NCBI GenBank assembly: GCA_903861645.1
Contig: CAIOVE010000097.1
Coordinates: 1-39,380 of the forward strand
DNA: 39,380 nt
Reading direction: 5' to 3'
Origin: an uncultured Hyphomicrobiales bacterium
GTDB taxonomy: Bacteria > Pseudomonadota > Alphaproteobacteria > Rhizobiales > Beijerinckiaceae
Shown: one piece after another, positions 7,190 to 15,887 of the stretch
Layout: the number at the start of each line of letters is the position of its first letter
Position numbering within the stretch: the stretch's first letter is position 1
Notes under the pieces: generated by a model
Databases searched by the model: none
What the model was told of the DNA's origin: nothing
Seen by the model: only the letters and a program-made list of their open reading frames with translations
Made by a program: the position numbers and the translations under genes

Positions 7190-8314
7190 TTGACCGAGAC
7201 CTTCACATTCAGCGTGCGCGCCACCGATGGCGCGGCGCGGACCGGCGAAATATCGATGCCGCGCGGCGTCATTCGCACGCCCGCCTTCATGCCGGTGGGC
7301 ACCGCGGCGACCGTCAAGGCGATGTACCCCGGACAGGTCCGGGATCTCGGCGCGGATATCGTGCTGGGCAACACCTATCATCTGATGTTGCGACCCGGCG
7401 CGGAGCGCGTCGCGGAACTCGGCGGTCTGCACACGTTCATGAACTGGCCGCATCCGATCCTGACCGATTCCGGCGGCTTTCAGGTGATGTCGCTGTCGAA
7501 GTTGCGAAAGCTCAACGAAAACGGCGTGACGTTCCAGTCGCACATCGACGGCTCGCGCCACGTGCTGACGCCCGAACGCTCGATGGAAATTCAGGATCTG
7601 CTCGGCTCCGACATCCAGATGCAGTTCGACGAATGCGTGAAGATGCCCTGTTCTGACGCCGAGGCCGAACGCGCGATGCGCCTGTCGCTGCGCTGGGCGG
7701 AGCGCTCGCGCAAGGCCTTCGGCGGCAAGCCGGGGCGCGCGACCTTCGGCATCGTGCAGGGCGCCGCCGTGCCGGCGTTGCGCGTTGAGAGCGCGCGGGC
7801 GCTGGCGGACATGGATTTCCACGGGCTCGCCATCGGCGGCCTCGCGGTCGGCGAGCCGCAGGACGTCATGCTGGCGATGATCGACACGGTCGAGCCGCAC
7901 CTGCCCCAGGCAAAACCGCGCTATCTCATGGGCGTGGGAACGCCCGACGACATCATCGAAAGCGTCGCGCGCGGCGTCGACATGTTCGACTGCGTGATGC
8001 CAACGCGCGCCGGCCGGCATGGGCTCGCCTACACGCGCATAGGGCGCATCAACCTGCGCAACGCGCGACACGCCGCCGATCCCGCGCCGCTCGACGCGCT
8101 GTCATCGTGTCCCGCCGCGCGCGACTATTCGCGCGCCTATCTGCATCATCTCGTCAAGTCGCAGGAAATTCTCGGCATGATGCTGCTGACGTGGGTCAAC
8201 CTCGCCTATTATCAGGAACTGATGGCGGGCTTGCGCGCGGCCATCGCCGCGGGCGGCCTGCGCGATTTCATCGCTCAGACAAAAGCTGGCTGGGCGCAAG
8301 GCGAAGGCCGATAA
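7190..8314 (+). CDS. tgt: tRNA-guanine(34) transglycosylase (queuosine)
   Basis: The 374-residue enzyme exchanges G34 of GUN-anticodon tRNAs for preQ1, the step before QueA. Visible signatures are [16 protein letters not shown] near residues 30-45, [19 protein letters not shown] (catalytic Asp region), the FDCVMPTR segment with the nucleophile Asp, and YSRAYLHHL. The start is TTG 7190, with GGGGA upstream. The residues after it align with the family N-terminus and the next Met is internal, so the rare start decides the gene. The usual CxCxxC zinc ligands are altered: the segment reads S-S-C-P-A-A-R, keeping only Cys307, with Ser305 and Ala310 at the other positions. I recall similar forms in related bacteria. 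queA is about 7.6 kb away on the opposite strand. Confidence 0.95.
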   Translation: MTETFTFSVRATDGAARTGEISMPRGVIRTPAFMPVGTAATVKAMYPGQVRDLGADIVLGNTYHLMLRPGAERVAELGGLHTFMNWPHPILTDSGGFQVMSLSKLRKLNENGVTFQSHIDGSRHVLTPERSMEIQDLLGSDIQMQFDECVKMPCSDAEAERAMRLSLRWAERSRKAFGGKPGRATFGIVQGAAVPALRVESARALADMDFHGLAIGGLAVGEPQDVMLAMIDTVEPHLPQAKPRYLMGVGTPDDIIESVARGVDMFDCVMPTRAGRHGLAYTRIGRINLRNARHAADPAPLDALSSCPAARDYSRAYLHHLVKSQEILGMMLLTWVNLAYYQELMAGLRAAIAAGGLRDFIAQTKAGWAQGEGR

Positions 8315-8326
8315 GCGGGCAAGCCC

Positions 8327-9949
8327 TTACTCGTGCAGGCCCGGCGCCTCGTGGCCCGTGCGCGCGACATATTCCGTATAGCCGCCGCCGTATTTGGTGA
8401 CGCCCTCGGGCGTCACCTCCAGCACGCGGTTGGACAGCGCGGCGAGAAAGCGCCTGTCATGCGAGACGAAAAGCATGGCGCCCTCGTATTGCGACAGCGC
8501 CTGAATGAGCATTTCCTTCGTCGCCATGTCCAGATGGTTCGTCGGCTCGTCGAGCACGAGGAAATTCGGCGGATCGTAGAGCATCAGCGCCATCACCAGA
8601 CGCGCCTTCTCGCCGCCCGACAGCACGCGGCATCTTTTTTCAACATCGTCGCCGGAGAACCCGAAGCAGCCGGCGAGATTGCGCAGGGAGCCCTGCCCCG
8701 CCTGCGGAAAGGCGCTCTCCAGCGTCTCGAAGATGGTCTGCTCGCCGTCTAGCACCTCCATCGCGTGCTGGGCGAAATAGCCCATCTTCACGCTGCCGCC
8801 GAGCGATACGACGCCGCCATCGGGATTCGTCGCTCCCGTCACCAGTTTCAGCAACGTTGATTTGCCCGCGCCATTGATGCCCATGACACACCAGCGCTCC
8901 TTGCGGCGCACCTGAAAATCAAGACCCTCGTAAATCGGGCGCGCGCCATAGGCCTTGCGCACATCGTTCAGGCTGACGACGTCCTCGCCCGAGCGCGGCG
9001 CGGGTGGAAATTCAAACAGCACCGTTTGCCTGCGCTTCGGCGGTTCGACGCGCTCGATCTTGTCGAGTTTTTTCACGCGGCTTTGCACCTGGGCCGCGTG
9101 GGAGGCGCGCGCCTTGAAGCGCTCGATGAACTTGATTTCCTTTGCGAGCATCGCCTGCTGGCGCTCGAACTGCGCCTGCTGCTGCTTTTCGTTCAGGGCG
9201 CGCTGCTGCTCGTAGAATTCGTAGTCGCCCGAGTAGGTCGTCAAACCGCCGCCGTCGATTTCGACGACCTTGGTGACGATGCGGTTCATGAACTCGCGAT
9301 CATGCGAGGTCATCAGCAACGCGCCGTCATAACCCTTGAGAAACTGCTCAAGCCAGATGAGGCTTTCGAGGTCGAGATGGTTGCTCGGTTCGTCGAGCAG
9401 CATGACGTCGGGACGCATGAGCAGGATGCGCGCGAGCGCGACACGCATCTTCCAGCCGCCCGACAGCGCGCCAACGTCGCCGTCCATCATTTCCTGACTG
9501 AAACTCAGGCCCGCCAGCACCTCGCGCGCGCGCCCGTCGAGCGCGTAGCCGTCGAGTTCCTCGAAACGCCCTTGCACCTCGCCATAACGCTCGATGATCG
9601 CGTCCATGTTGTCGGCCTGATCGGGATCGGCCATGGCGGCCTCGAGCTCGCGCAATTCGGCGGCCACCTCGCTGACCGGGCCGGCGCCGTCCATCACCTC
9701 GGCGACCACGGGCCGGCCCGACATTTCGCCGACGTCCTGACTGAAATAGCCGATGGTGACCCCGCGATCGACGCCCACCTGCCCCTCGTCGGGCTGCTCC
9801 TGCCCGGTGATCATGCGGAACAGCGTGGTCTTGCCCGCGCCATTGGGGCCGACAAGCCCGACTTTTTCGCCGCGCAGCAGGGAGGCGGACGCCTCGATGA
9901 AGAGAATCTGGTGGCCGTTCTGCTTGCTGATGTTGTCGAGGCGAATCAT
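8327..9949 (-). CDS. ABC-F family ATPase (YbiT/Uup-like)
   Basis: The 540-residue protein has two ABC domains in tandem and no membrane segments, the ABC-F plan. The first Walker A is GPNGAGKTT (about residues 35-43) with signature LSGGWKMRVALAR and LLDEPSNHLD. The second is GINGAGKST with LSGGEKARLVMAL and VLDEPTNHLD. A charged linker rich in Gln/Lys/Glu separates them (around 245-300), the P-site tRNA interaction motif region. ABC-F proteins act on ribosomes in the E site to resolve stalls, and some give antibiotic protection. Length and linker are closest to E. coli YbiT. It converges on tgt with 12 bp between the stops. Confidence 0.93.
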   Translation of the reverse strand: MIRLDNISKQNGHQILFIEASASLLRGEKVGLVGPNGAGKTTLFRMITGQEQPDEGQVGVDRGVTIGYFSQDVGEMSGRPVVAEVMDGAGPVSEVAAELRELEAAMADPDQADNMDAIIERYGEVQGRFEELDGYALDGRAREVLAGLSFSQEMMDGDVGALSGGWKMRVALARILLMRPDVMLLDEPSNHLDLESLIWLEQFLKGYDGALLMTSHDREFMNRIVTKVVEIDGGGLTTYSGDYEFYEQQRALNEKQQQAQFERQQAMLAKEIKFIERFKARASHAAQVQSRVKKLDKIERVEPPKRRQTVLFEFPPAPRSGEDVVSLNDVRKAYGARPIYEGLDFQVRRKERWCVMGINGAGKSTLLKLVTGATNPDGGVVSLGGSVKMGYFAQHAMEVLDGEQTIFETLESAFPQAGQGSLRNLAGCFGFSGDDVEKRCRVLSGGEKARLVMALMLYDPPNFLVLDEPTNHLDMATKEMLIQALSQYEGAMLFVSHDRRFLAALSNRVLEVTPEGVTKYGGGYTEYVARTGHEAPGLHE

Positions 9950-10096
9950 GGGTGCGCGGGGCCTTGAACTGTCGCGGCGCCGCGATTGGCGCGCCGCTAC
10001 CGGGAATATCCCTGAAATGTTATGGTTTCCGCGGGAGCGGCGTGACGCTGATAGCGCGGAACGGCTGCTCTATAACGACAAAAGGGAGGATGGGCG

Positions 10097-10576
10097 ATGA
10101 TTTATCGCTGGATGGCCGGCGCCTTGCTGGCTTGTTGCGCGTTGAGCGGCCCGGCCAACGCGCAAGTGCTGCTGGAACGCAACGTCTCCGTGCACATGGC
10201 CCTGACCATCGCGGAAACAGCGCTCGCCGAATGCGGTTCGCGGGTGACGGTCGCCGTGGTCGACCGCGCGGGCCGGCTCCGGGTCTTCCTGCAAGGCGAC
10301 GGCGCCTCGCCGCACAATCTCGAACTCGCCCGCCGCAAGGCCTACACGGCCGGCACCTTCGGGCGCACCTCGCTCGAATGGGCGCAGCGCACGGAAACCC
10401 AGAATCAGGGGCAGCGGGCGCTGACCGATGTCATCACCCAGCAGGGCGGCGTTCCCATCAAGGTCGGCGACGAGACCATTGGCGCGGTCGGGCTCAGCGG
10501 CGCGCCCAACGGCGGCCCTCAGGAAGAAGCCTGCGGCCGAGCCGGCATCGCCAAGGTGGCGGATCAATTGAAATAG
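10097..10576 (+). CDS. Exported GlcG/HbpS-family (DUF336) protein
   Basis: The 159-residue protein has a signal peptide (MIYRWMAGALLACCALSGPA, cleaved after NA near residue 22). A DUF336/HbpS-like domain follows. Its marks are LTIAETALAECG, VTVAVVDRAGRLRVFLQGDGA, LARRKAYTA and the C-terminal GAVGLSGAP segment. Family members include GlcG of the glycolate cluster and the haem-binding HbpS. Several fused or free members are exported and of unknown role. GGGAGG precedes ATG 10097. It stands alone, downstream of the divergent ABC-F gene. Confidence 0.87.
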   Translation: MIYRWMAGALLACCALSGPANAQVLLERNVSVHMALTIAETALAECGSRVTVAVVDRAGRLRVFLQGDGASPHNLELARRKAYTAGTFGRTSLEWAQRTETQNQGQRALTDVITQQGGVPIKVGDETIGAVGLSGAPNGGPQEEACGRAGIAKVADQLK

Positions 10577-10607
10577 GACTGGATCGGCCGGGGCGAAGGC
10601 CCAGCCT

Positions 10608-10650
10608 AAAAAACAAAGGCAAGGCCGGACCTCAAGTGGTCCGCCTTGCC
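10608..10650 (-). terminator. Minus-strand intrinsic terminator with no known gene feeding it
   Basis: Read on the minus strand, GGCAAGGCGGACC and GGTCCGGCCTTGCC form a 13-bp stem with one bulged C around loop ACTTGA. The stem is followed by TTTGTTTTTT. On the plus strand the hairpin lacks a T run, so the orientation is minus. Both neighbours (glcG-like and proS) are plus-strand genes. Confidence 0.7.
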
Positions 10651-10815
10651 CATGAGTCTCCTCGTCTCGACCGTTCCCATTTTATCAATGTCATCAGGCA
10701 GTTGGCCTTATGGCTCGGCGCTCTGACGCTTGACTTGGGACCGGGTTCCTCCCGCGACTTGGATGGCAGCACGTGAGCGACTTTGGGGGTCGTTCGCGGC
10801 CTCCTTTCGGATTGC
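10608..10815 (-). ncRNA. Candidate structured ncRNA between glcG-like gene and proS
   Basis: The 446-bp gap 10577-11022 has no credible protein gene but ends in a strong minus-strand terminator (10608-10650). A possible minus promoter is GTGACA (10845-10850), 17 bp, TAGGTT (10822-10827), giving a transcript of about 205 nt. Internal complementarity includes GGTTCC with GGAACC, CGTCAG with CTGATG (one wobble) around a GCC-ATAA-GGC hairpin, and CGAC with GTCG. I looked for 6S, tmRNA, RNase P and SRP signatures and found no convincing match. The 5' end is a guess. The alternative is a 3' processing element on the glcG-like transcript. Confidence 0.35.
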
Positions 10816-11022
10816 GAGGGGAACCTAGCGGAGGATTTTTCGTTTGTCACTAGTTCGCCACGATTTTTGAAACGCCATTTCGCAATTTTTTTCAGAGGGC
10901 CCGGATCGACCGATTTTGCCCGGCTCCAGCCCTCCGGCTTGCGTTTTTCCCGGCGGCGCCATTGTTACGCCAACGAGGCGGTTGCACACTCGCGGCGCCT
11001 GATTCCCGGAAACCCGCCGACC

Positions 11023-12351
11023 ATGCGCCTGTCCCGCTATTTTCTTCCCATTCTGCGCGAAACGCCCAAGGAGGCGGAAATCGTCTCCCACCGCCTGATG
11101 CTGCGGGCGGGCACGATCCGGCAGGAAGCCGCCGGCATCTACGCCTGGCTACCGCTGGGCCTGCGGGTGCTCAACAAGATCAACGCGATCATTCGCGAGG
11201 AGCAGAACCGGGCCGGCGCGGTGGAAATCCTGATGCCGACGATCCAGTCGGCGGACCTGTGGCGCGAAAGCGGTCGCTACGAGGCCTATGGCAAGGAAAT
11301 GCTGCGGATCAAGGACCGGCACGAACGCGAGATGCTGTTTGGCCCGACCAACGAGGAAATGGTCACGGCGATCGTTCGCGCCCACGTGAAGTCGTACAAG
11401 GATCTGCCGCTCAACCTCTACCATATCCAGTGGAAATTCCGCGACGAGGTGCGGCCGCGCTTCGGCGTCATGCGCTCGCGCGAGTTCCTGATGAAGGACG
11501 CCTATTCCTTCGACATCGACGCGGAAGGCGCCCGTCACGCCTACAACAAGATGTTCACCGCCTATCTGCGCACCTTCGCCCGCATGGGCCTGAAGGCCAT
11601 TCCCATGCGCGCCGACACCGGCCCCATCGGCGGCAACCTCAGCCACGAGTTCATCATTCTCGCCTCGACCGGCGAGAGCGAGGTTTTCTGCCACCGGGAT
11701 TTCCTCGAGCAGCCCACCCCCGCCGCCGACATCGCCTTCGACGACCGCGCGACCATGCAGGGCGTGTTCGACCACTGGACGTCGAAATACGCGGCGACCT
11801 CCGAAATGCACGACGCCGCCGCGTTCGACGCCCTGCCAGAGGCTGATCGCGTGTCCGCGCGCGGCATCGAGGTTGGCCACATCTTCTATTTCGGCACGAA
11901 ATATTCCGAGCCGATGGGCGCCACGGTCAATGGACCCGATGGCAAGGAAACAGCCTTGCAGATGGGCTCCTACGGCATCGGCCCGTCGCGGCTGGTGGCG
12001 GCGCTGATCGAGGCCAACCACGACGACAAGGGCGTGATCTGGCCTACCAGCGTCGCGCCGTTTCAGGTCGGCCTCGCCAATCTCAAGGTTGGCGACGCGG
12101 CGACCGACGCCGCCTGTCTCGACCTTTACGCGCGCCTCGAAAAGGCCGGCGTCGACGTGCTCTATGATGATCGCGACGATCGCCCCGGCGCGAAATTCGC
12201 GACGCTGGACCTGATCGGCCTGCCGCATCAGGTCATTGTCGGGCCGAAGGGCCTCGCCGACGGACTCGTCGAGATCAAGAACCGGCGGACCGGCGAGCGC
12301 GAGACGCTGACGCCGGACGCGGCCATCAACAAGCTGACAGCCCAGGCGTAA
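11023..12351 (+). CDS. proS: Prolyl-tRNA synthetase, short alphaproteobacterial type
   Basis: The 442-residue class II synthetase charges tRNA-Pro. [19 protein letters not shown] is the standard N-terminus. Motif 1 covers [17 protein letters not shown], motif 2 the [25 protein letters not shown] region, and motif 3 the [17 protein letters not shown] segment; an anticodon-binding domain follows ([21 protein letters not shown]). At about 440 residues it lacks the roughly 180-residue editing insertion of E. coli ProS, as is usual for Alphaproteobacteria and mitochondria. ATG 11023 is chosen from homology; the frame runs open to 10783 but that stretch is non-coding. lolC follows 41 bp downstream, so a proS-lolC-lolD unit is likely. 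Confidence 0.95.
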   Translation: MRLSRYFLPILRETPKEAEIVSHRLMLRAGTIRQEAAGIYAWLPLGLRVLNKINAIIREEQNRAGAVEILMPTIQSADLWRESGRYEAYGKEMLRIKDRHEREMLFGPTNEEMVTAIVRAHVKSYKDLPLNLYHIQWKFRDEVRPRFGVMRSREFLMKDAYSFDIDAEGARHAYNKMFTAYLRTFARMGLKAIPMRADTGPIGGNLSHEFIILASTGESEVFCHRDFLEQPTPAADIAFDDRATMQGVFDHWTSKYAATSEMHDAAAFDALPEADRVSARGIEVGHIFYFGTKYSEPMGATVNGPDGKETALQMGSYGIGPSRLVAALIEANHDDKGVIWPTSVAPFQVGLANLKVGDAATDAACLDLYARLEKAGVDVLYDDRDDRPGAKFATLDLIGLPHQVIVGPKGLADGLVEIKNRRTGERETLTPDAAINKLTAQA

Positions 12352-12392
12352 ACGCGTTTTCCCACCGGCCGGCGCAAAACCTTAGCGGGGAC

Positions 12393-13697
12393 ATGGAAGA
12401 CACAACGACCACGCCAACGATTCGCGACGGGACGCCTCTAGTGGCCGCCCGACCGTTCGGGCCGTTTGAATGGATGATCGCGCTGCGCTTCCTGCGCGGC
12501 CGGCGGGCGCGTCGGCCTTTCTCGGCCTTCGCGGTCGTCTGTTTCAGCGGCGTCATGCTGAGCGTTGCGACGCTGATCGTCGTCATGTCCGTGATGAACG
12601 GCTTCCACATCGAGTTGCTGAACAAGATCATCGGCATCAACGGCCATGCCTTTCTGCAAGGCGTCGACACGCCGCTGACCGATTACGCCGATGTCACCAA
12701 GCGCGTCGAGGATACGCCGGGCGTCGTCATGGCGATTCCGATGATCGAGGCCGCGGCCGGCGTCTCCTCCACCTATCAACAGACGGGCGGCCTCGTGCGC
12801 GGCATCGGCGGCGCGGATCTGACGCGCCTGCCGGGCATCGGCGCGAATGTGCGCCTTGGAACGCTCGACGGATTTGACGAAGGCGGCGGCGTCGCCATCG
12901 GCGCGAAAATGGCGGAGAATCTCGCTGTACGGATCGGCGACACGATTTCGATTCTCACGGCCAAGGGCGCTTCTACGCCCTTCGGCGTGACGCCGCGCAT
13001 CAAGGCCTACCCCGTCGTCGCGATCTTCCAGATCGGCGTGTCAGAATTCGACAATCTGTTCGTCTACATGCCGCTGAAGGAGGCGCAGGCCTTCTTCAAC
13101 AAGGACGGCGAGGCGAGCGTCATAGAAGTCTTCGTCAAGAATCCCGACGACATGGACGCGATGCGCGACAAGCTGGACTTCGCCATCAAGCGGCCGATGA
13201 TCATCACCGACTGGCGTCAGCGCAACCGCTCGTTTTTCGACGCGCTGGCGATCGAGCGCAACGTGATGTTCCTGATTCTCTCGATGATGGTCATCGTGGC
13301 GGCGCTCAACATCATTTCCGGCCTGATCATGCTGGTGAAGGACAAGGGCCGCGCCATCGCGATCCTGCGCACCATGGGCGCGACGCGCGGCGCGATCATG
13401 CGCGTCTTCCTGCTGACCGGCTGCATCGTCGGCGTCACCGGCACGGCGGCGGGCCTTTTGCTCGGCGTGCTGATCGCGCGCAACGTCGAGAACCTCCGCC
13501 AGTTCGTCAACGCGACGTTTCATATCAACGCGTTCGATCCGAACTTTTATCTGCTGAGCCGTCTGCCCTCGGTCATCTCGACAAGCGACGTGCTACTCGT
13601 CGGCGGGCTGGCGCTGGGCCTCGCGCTGGGCGCGACGATCTATCCGTCATGGCGCGCCGCCAAGCTCGATCCCGTCGAAGCCTTGCGGTACGAATGA
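12393..13697 (+). CDS. lolC: Lipoprotein-releasing ABC permease LolC/LolE
   Basis: This 434-residue inner-membrane permease extracts outer-membrane lipoproteins for transfer to LolA. Its topology matches the MacB/FtsX-type Lol permease. One helix lies near residues 43-65 ([19 protein letters not shown]), then a large periplasmic domain (about 70-275), then three helices at about 285-310, 340-365 and 395-415. [20 protein letters not shown] is a LolC/E hallmark, and it ends in the usual [10 protein letters not shown]. Only one permease gene is present, so it may act as a homodimer, as in other Alphaproteobacteria. The start has GGGGAC just upstream. Its stop overlaps the lolD start. Confidence 0.93.
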   Translation: MEDTTTTPTIRDGTPLVAARPFGPFEWMIALRFLRGRRARRPFSAFAVVCFSGVMLSVATLIVVMSVMNGFHIELLNKIIGINGHAFLQGVDTPLTDYADVTKRVEDTPGVVMAIPMIEAAAGVSSTYQQTGGLVRGIGGADLTRLPGIGANVRLGTLDGFDEGGGVAIGAKMAENLAVRIGDTISILTAKGASTPFGVTPRIKAYPVVAIFQIGVSEFDNLFVYMPLKEAQAFFNKDGEASVIEVFVKNPDDMDAMRDKLDFAIKRPMIITDWRQRNRSFFDALAIERNVMFLILSMMVIVAALNIISGLIMLVKDKGRAIAILRTMGATRGAIMRVFLLTGCIVGVTGTAAGLLLGVLIARNVENLRQFVNATFHINAFDPNFYLLSRLPSVISTSDVLLVGGLALGLALGATIYPSWRAAKLDPVEALRYE

Positions 13698-14392
13698 TGA
13701 GCGAAAAGACCGCCTATCCCGCGCTCTGGTTGCATGACGTCTCCCGCGCCTATCAGCAGGGCGACACGCCGCTGGTCATTCTCGACAAGGCCGAACTGGC
13801 GCTCTGGCCCGGCCAATCCGTGGCGCTTGTCGCGCCCTCCGGCGCCGGTAAATCAACGCTGCTGCATATCGCCGGCCTGCTGGAAAAACCTGACTCCGGC
13901 GATGTCTTCGTCAACGGCGTTTCGACCGCCGGCATGGATGATGGCGCGCGCGCGGCGGCGCGGCGCGTCGACATCGGCTTCGTCTATCAGTTTCATCATC
14001 TGCTGCCGGAATTCACCGCGCTCGAAAACGTCGTGCTGCCGCAGATGATCGCGGGACTTTCGCGCGCGGAAGCGAAAGTCCGCGCGGCGCAGTTGCTCGA
14101 ATATCTTGGGTTGGGCCACCGTCTCGCCCACCGCCCCGCCGAGCTTTCGGGCGGCGAGCAGCAACGCGTCGCCATCGCGCGCGCCGTCGCCAATGGTCCG
14201 CGCGTGCTGCTGGCGGACGAACCCACCGGCAATCTCGACCCGCGCACCGCCGATCAGGTGTTCACCGCCCTGACCGATCTCGTGCGCGCCTCCAGCCTCG
14301 CCGCGTTGATCGTGACCCACAACATGGAGATCGCGGCGCGCATGGACCGCCGCGTCACGCTGCGCGAGGGAGCCGTGGTCGAACTCGCCTGA
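13694..14392 (+). CDS. lolD: Lipoprotein-releasing ABC ATPase LolD
   Basis: The 232-residue ATPase powers the LolC/E permease. Walker A is [11 protein letters not shown] (about residues 50-58). The Q-loop lies at [17 protein letters not shown], which is typical of LolD. The signature [14 protein letters not shown] is at about 155, and Walker B is [12 protein letters not shown], with H-loop IVTHN. ATG 13694 overlaps the lolC stop in an ATGA arrangement, showing translational coupling; a second ATG follows at 13697. In many relatives dnaE comes next, but here a LexA-boxed 32-codon gene follows. Confidence 0.95.
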   Translation: MMSEKTAYPALWLHDVSRAYQQGDTPLVILDKAELALWPGQSVALVAPSGAGKSTLLHIAGLLEKPDSGDVFVNGVSTAGMDDGARAAARRVDIGFVYQFHHLLPEFTALENVVLPQMIAGLSRAEAKVRAAQLLEYLGLGHRLAHRPAELSGGEQQRVAIARAVANGPRVLLADEPTGNLDPRTADQVFTALTDLVRASSLAALIVTHNMEIAARMDRRVTLREGAVVELA

Positions 14393-14415
14393 GCCGGGCG
14401 TCGCCACATTAAGCA

Positions 14416-14427
14416 TAAGCGCGCTTA
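14416..14427. other. 12-bp perfect palindrome after lolD
   Basis: TAAGCGCGCTTA lies 24 bp after the lolD stop and 26 bp before the -35 of the SOS-type promoter. It could be a weak hairpin or a protein site. Nothing more supports it. Confidence 0.3.
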
Positions 14428-14452
14428 AGAACCGAAGGTGAAAAAACGCGTC

Positions 14453-14481
14453 TTGAAAAAAGAACAAATTTAGAACATTAT
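14453..14481 (+). promoter_or_regulatory. SOS promoter of the 32-aa membrane protein
   Basis: TTGAAA (14453-14458), a 17-bp spacer and CATTAT (14476-14481) form a good sigma-70 promoter. The LexA box occupies the spacer. The predicted transcript starts near 14488, leaving a leader of about 25 nt. Confidence 0.7.
14462..14476 (+). promoter_or_regulatory. LexA (SOS) box before the 32-aa membrane protein
   Basis: GAACAAATTTAGAAC is an exact GAAC-N7-GAAC direct repeat, the alphaproteobacterial LexA site. It is placed between -35 and -10, where bound LexA would block RNA polymerase. Confidence 0.8.
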
Positions 14482-14513
14482 AGGCTCATAAAGCGAATTT
14501 GCAGGAGGTTCCC

Positions 14514-14612
14514 ATGTTCCGCTCTGTTATTGGCCAGGCTTTTGAACTGGCGTCGCTGGGCTGTTTTCTCACCATGATCGCCTTCGTCGCGAAGGCGGTG
14601 GGCGGCGCCTGA
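14514..14612 (+). CDS. 32-aa SOS-type inner-membrane protein, SidA-like
   Basis: The 32-codon ORF starts with ATG 14514 behind a perfect AGGAGG (14503-14508, 5-nt spacing) and ends at TGA 14610-14612. The product begins MFRSVIGQAFELASLGCFLT and continues with a hydrophobic stretch to VGGA, giving one membrane helix at about residues 9-29 and a short basic N-terminus. It is the first gene after a promoter holding a LexA box. In Caulobacter, SidA is a 29-residue LexA-controlled inner-membrane protein that stops division through FtsW/FtsN. Size, topology, control and the place after lolD all fit a SidA-type inhibitor. I have not aligned the sequences, so the equivalence is inferred. It is too short for standard gene callers. 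Confidence 0.8.
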   Translation: MFRSVIGQAFELASLGCFLTMIAFVAKAVGGA

Positions 14613-14678
14613 GGGAGTTGACGCCGGACGGTTTCGGGCCTCTCTGCCGTTCTCGACGAACGACCATCGGGAGTCTTC

Positions 14679-15527
14679 ATGATCAGGCTTGTGTGCGGCG
14701 CGCTTGCCGCGATGCTGATGGCGGCGCCGGCGCGCGCGGCGGAGCCGCTCAGGCCACAAACCGCGCAACTGCCGGGCGTCGCCCTGCGCTATGTCGATTC
14801 GGGCGGCGCTGGCGCGCCGGTCATTCTGCTCCACGCCAACACCGGCACGATAGAAAGCTGGTCGGCGCAAATCGACGCACTCCGCGCGGCGTCTTTTCGG
14901 GTCATCGCCTTCGACAGGCGCGGATGGGGCGGCAGCCAGCCAGACCCCGCGACCGGTCCGCAACCCGGCACGGTGGCGGGCGATCTCGACGCTCTCGCCG
15001 ACCACCTCAAGCTTGATCGATTCGATCTCGTGGGCGTGGCGGGCGGTGGCTTTGTCGCGCTCGATTACGCCGCGTGGAAACCCGAACGCATCGGCAGAAT
15101 GATCGTCGCGGCGACGTCGGGCCAACTCGCCGAAAAGCAAATGAAGGAGTTTTCGGCGCGCATCGAATTCGAGGGTTTTCGCGCCCTGCCGCCGGTGCAT
15201 CGCGAGGTCGGCCCCTCCTATCGCGGCGGCAATCCGGAAGGCGTCAAACGCTGGATGGAAATCGAGGAACACGCGCAGCAAAAGGGCGCGCCCAATCAAC
15301 CGCTGCGGACGCCCAACACCTACGCGAAGCTGGAAACGATCGCGACCCCGACGCTTGTTCTGGCTGGCGACGCCGACATGGTATCGCCGCCGGAGATGAT
15401 GCGCATCTGGTCGCGCCATCTCAAGCACGCGACCTTCGATTTCGTGCCGGACGCCGGCCATTCGATCGCGTGGGAACAGCCCGAGGCCTTCAACGCGCGG
15501 ATGCTCGCGTTTCTCGCGCGCCGCTGA
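14679..15527 (+). CDS. Exported alpha/beta-hydrolase-fold protein lacking serine nucleophile
   Basis: The 282-residue protein has a signal peptide (MIRLVCGALAAMLMAAPARA, cleavage about residue 21) and an alpha/beta-hydrolase domain. The oxyanion segment is VILLHANTGT and the strand FRVIAFDRRGWGGS is conserved. The acidic residue region is VLAGDADMVSPPE and the catalytic-type His is in DAGHSIAWEQPEAF. The nucleophile elbow reads LVGVAGGGFVALDYA instead of LVGHSMGG, so Ala121 stands where Ser is expected. It is therefore probably not a standard esterase; a binding or other enzymatic role is possible. It starts 66 bp after the 32-aa SOS-type gene on the same strand, so it may be read from the same promoter. 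Confidence 0.85.
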   Translation: MIRLVCGALAAMLMAAPARAAEPLRPQTAQLPGVALRYVDSGGAGAPVILLHANTGTIESWSAQIDALRAASFRVIAFDRRGWGGSQPDPATGPQPGTVAGDLDALADHLKLDRFDLVGVAGGGFVALDYAAWKPERIGRMIVAATSGQLAEKQMKEFSARIEFEGFRALPPVHREVGPSYRGGNPEGVKRWMEIEEHAQQKGAPNQPLRTPNTYAKLETIATPTLVLAGDADMVSPPEMMRIWSRHLKHATFDFVPDAGHSIAWEQPEAFNARMLAFLARR

Positions 15528-15542
15528 GCGACGATCCGGCGA

Positions 15543-15887
15543 TCACTCGCCGCCGGTCTTGCTGCCGGGCTCGGCGATTTTTTCGATTCGGTAGCGGCCG
15601 CGTTCGCCGCCGCACCAGATCACCTCGAACGTCGCGCCCAGCGTGATGTCGCGCGCGCGAATATCCGCGCGCCAGTAGCGATCCTCATCGGCGCGCCCCT
15701 CGCCGAAATCCATGCGACCGTCCGCTTCCAGCACGAAGGGTCGAACGCGCGATGTCCCCAGACCCGCGCAACCAAACAGCTTCCAGCGTCCGACGATCCG
15801 GCGCGTCGCGGGATCGAGGATGGCGTCGAGCGTGATCGGACTTTCGAGCGGATCGTCCTCCCAGCGCGCGAGAATCCGGACGTTCAT
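15543..15887 (-). CDS. Hypothetical protein co-transcribed with queA
   Basis: The 114-residue soluble protein has alternating beta-strand-like segments ([56 protein letters not shown]). There is no signal or membrane helix. I do not recognise a family. Its ATG overlaps the queA stop by 4 bp (ATGA), so it is translationally coupled to queA and probably ends the gyrA-side operon. Function unknown. Confidence 0.75.
   Translation of the reverse strand: MNVRILARWEDDPLESPITLDAILDPATRRIVGRWKLFGCAGLGTSRVRPFVLEADGRMDFGEGRADEDRYWRADIRARDITLGATFEVIWCGGERGRYRIEKIAEPGSKTGGE

Noticed and set aside
10608-10850. 6S RNA, permuted tmRNA, RNase P RNA or SRP RNA
   Set aside because: The sequence GCGAACGAC recalls a tmRNA tag start (A-N-D), but no stop follows a tag and no tRNA-like CCA end is present. 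RNase P and SRP core motifs are absent. A 6S match could not be supported without a covariance model.
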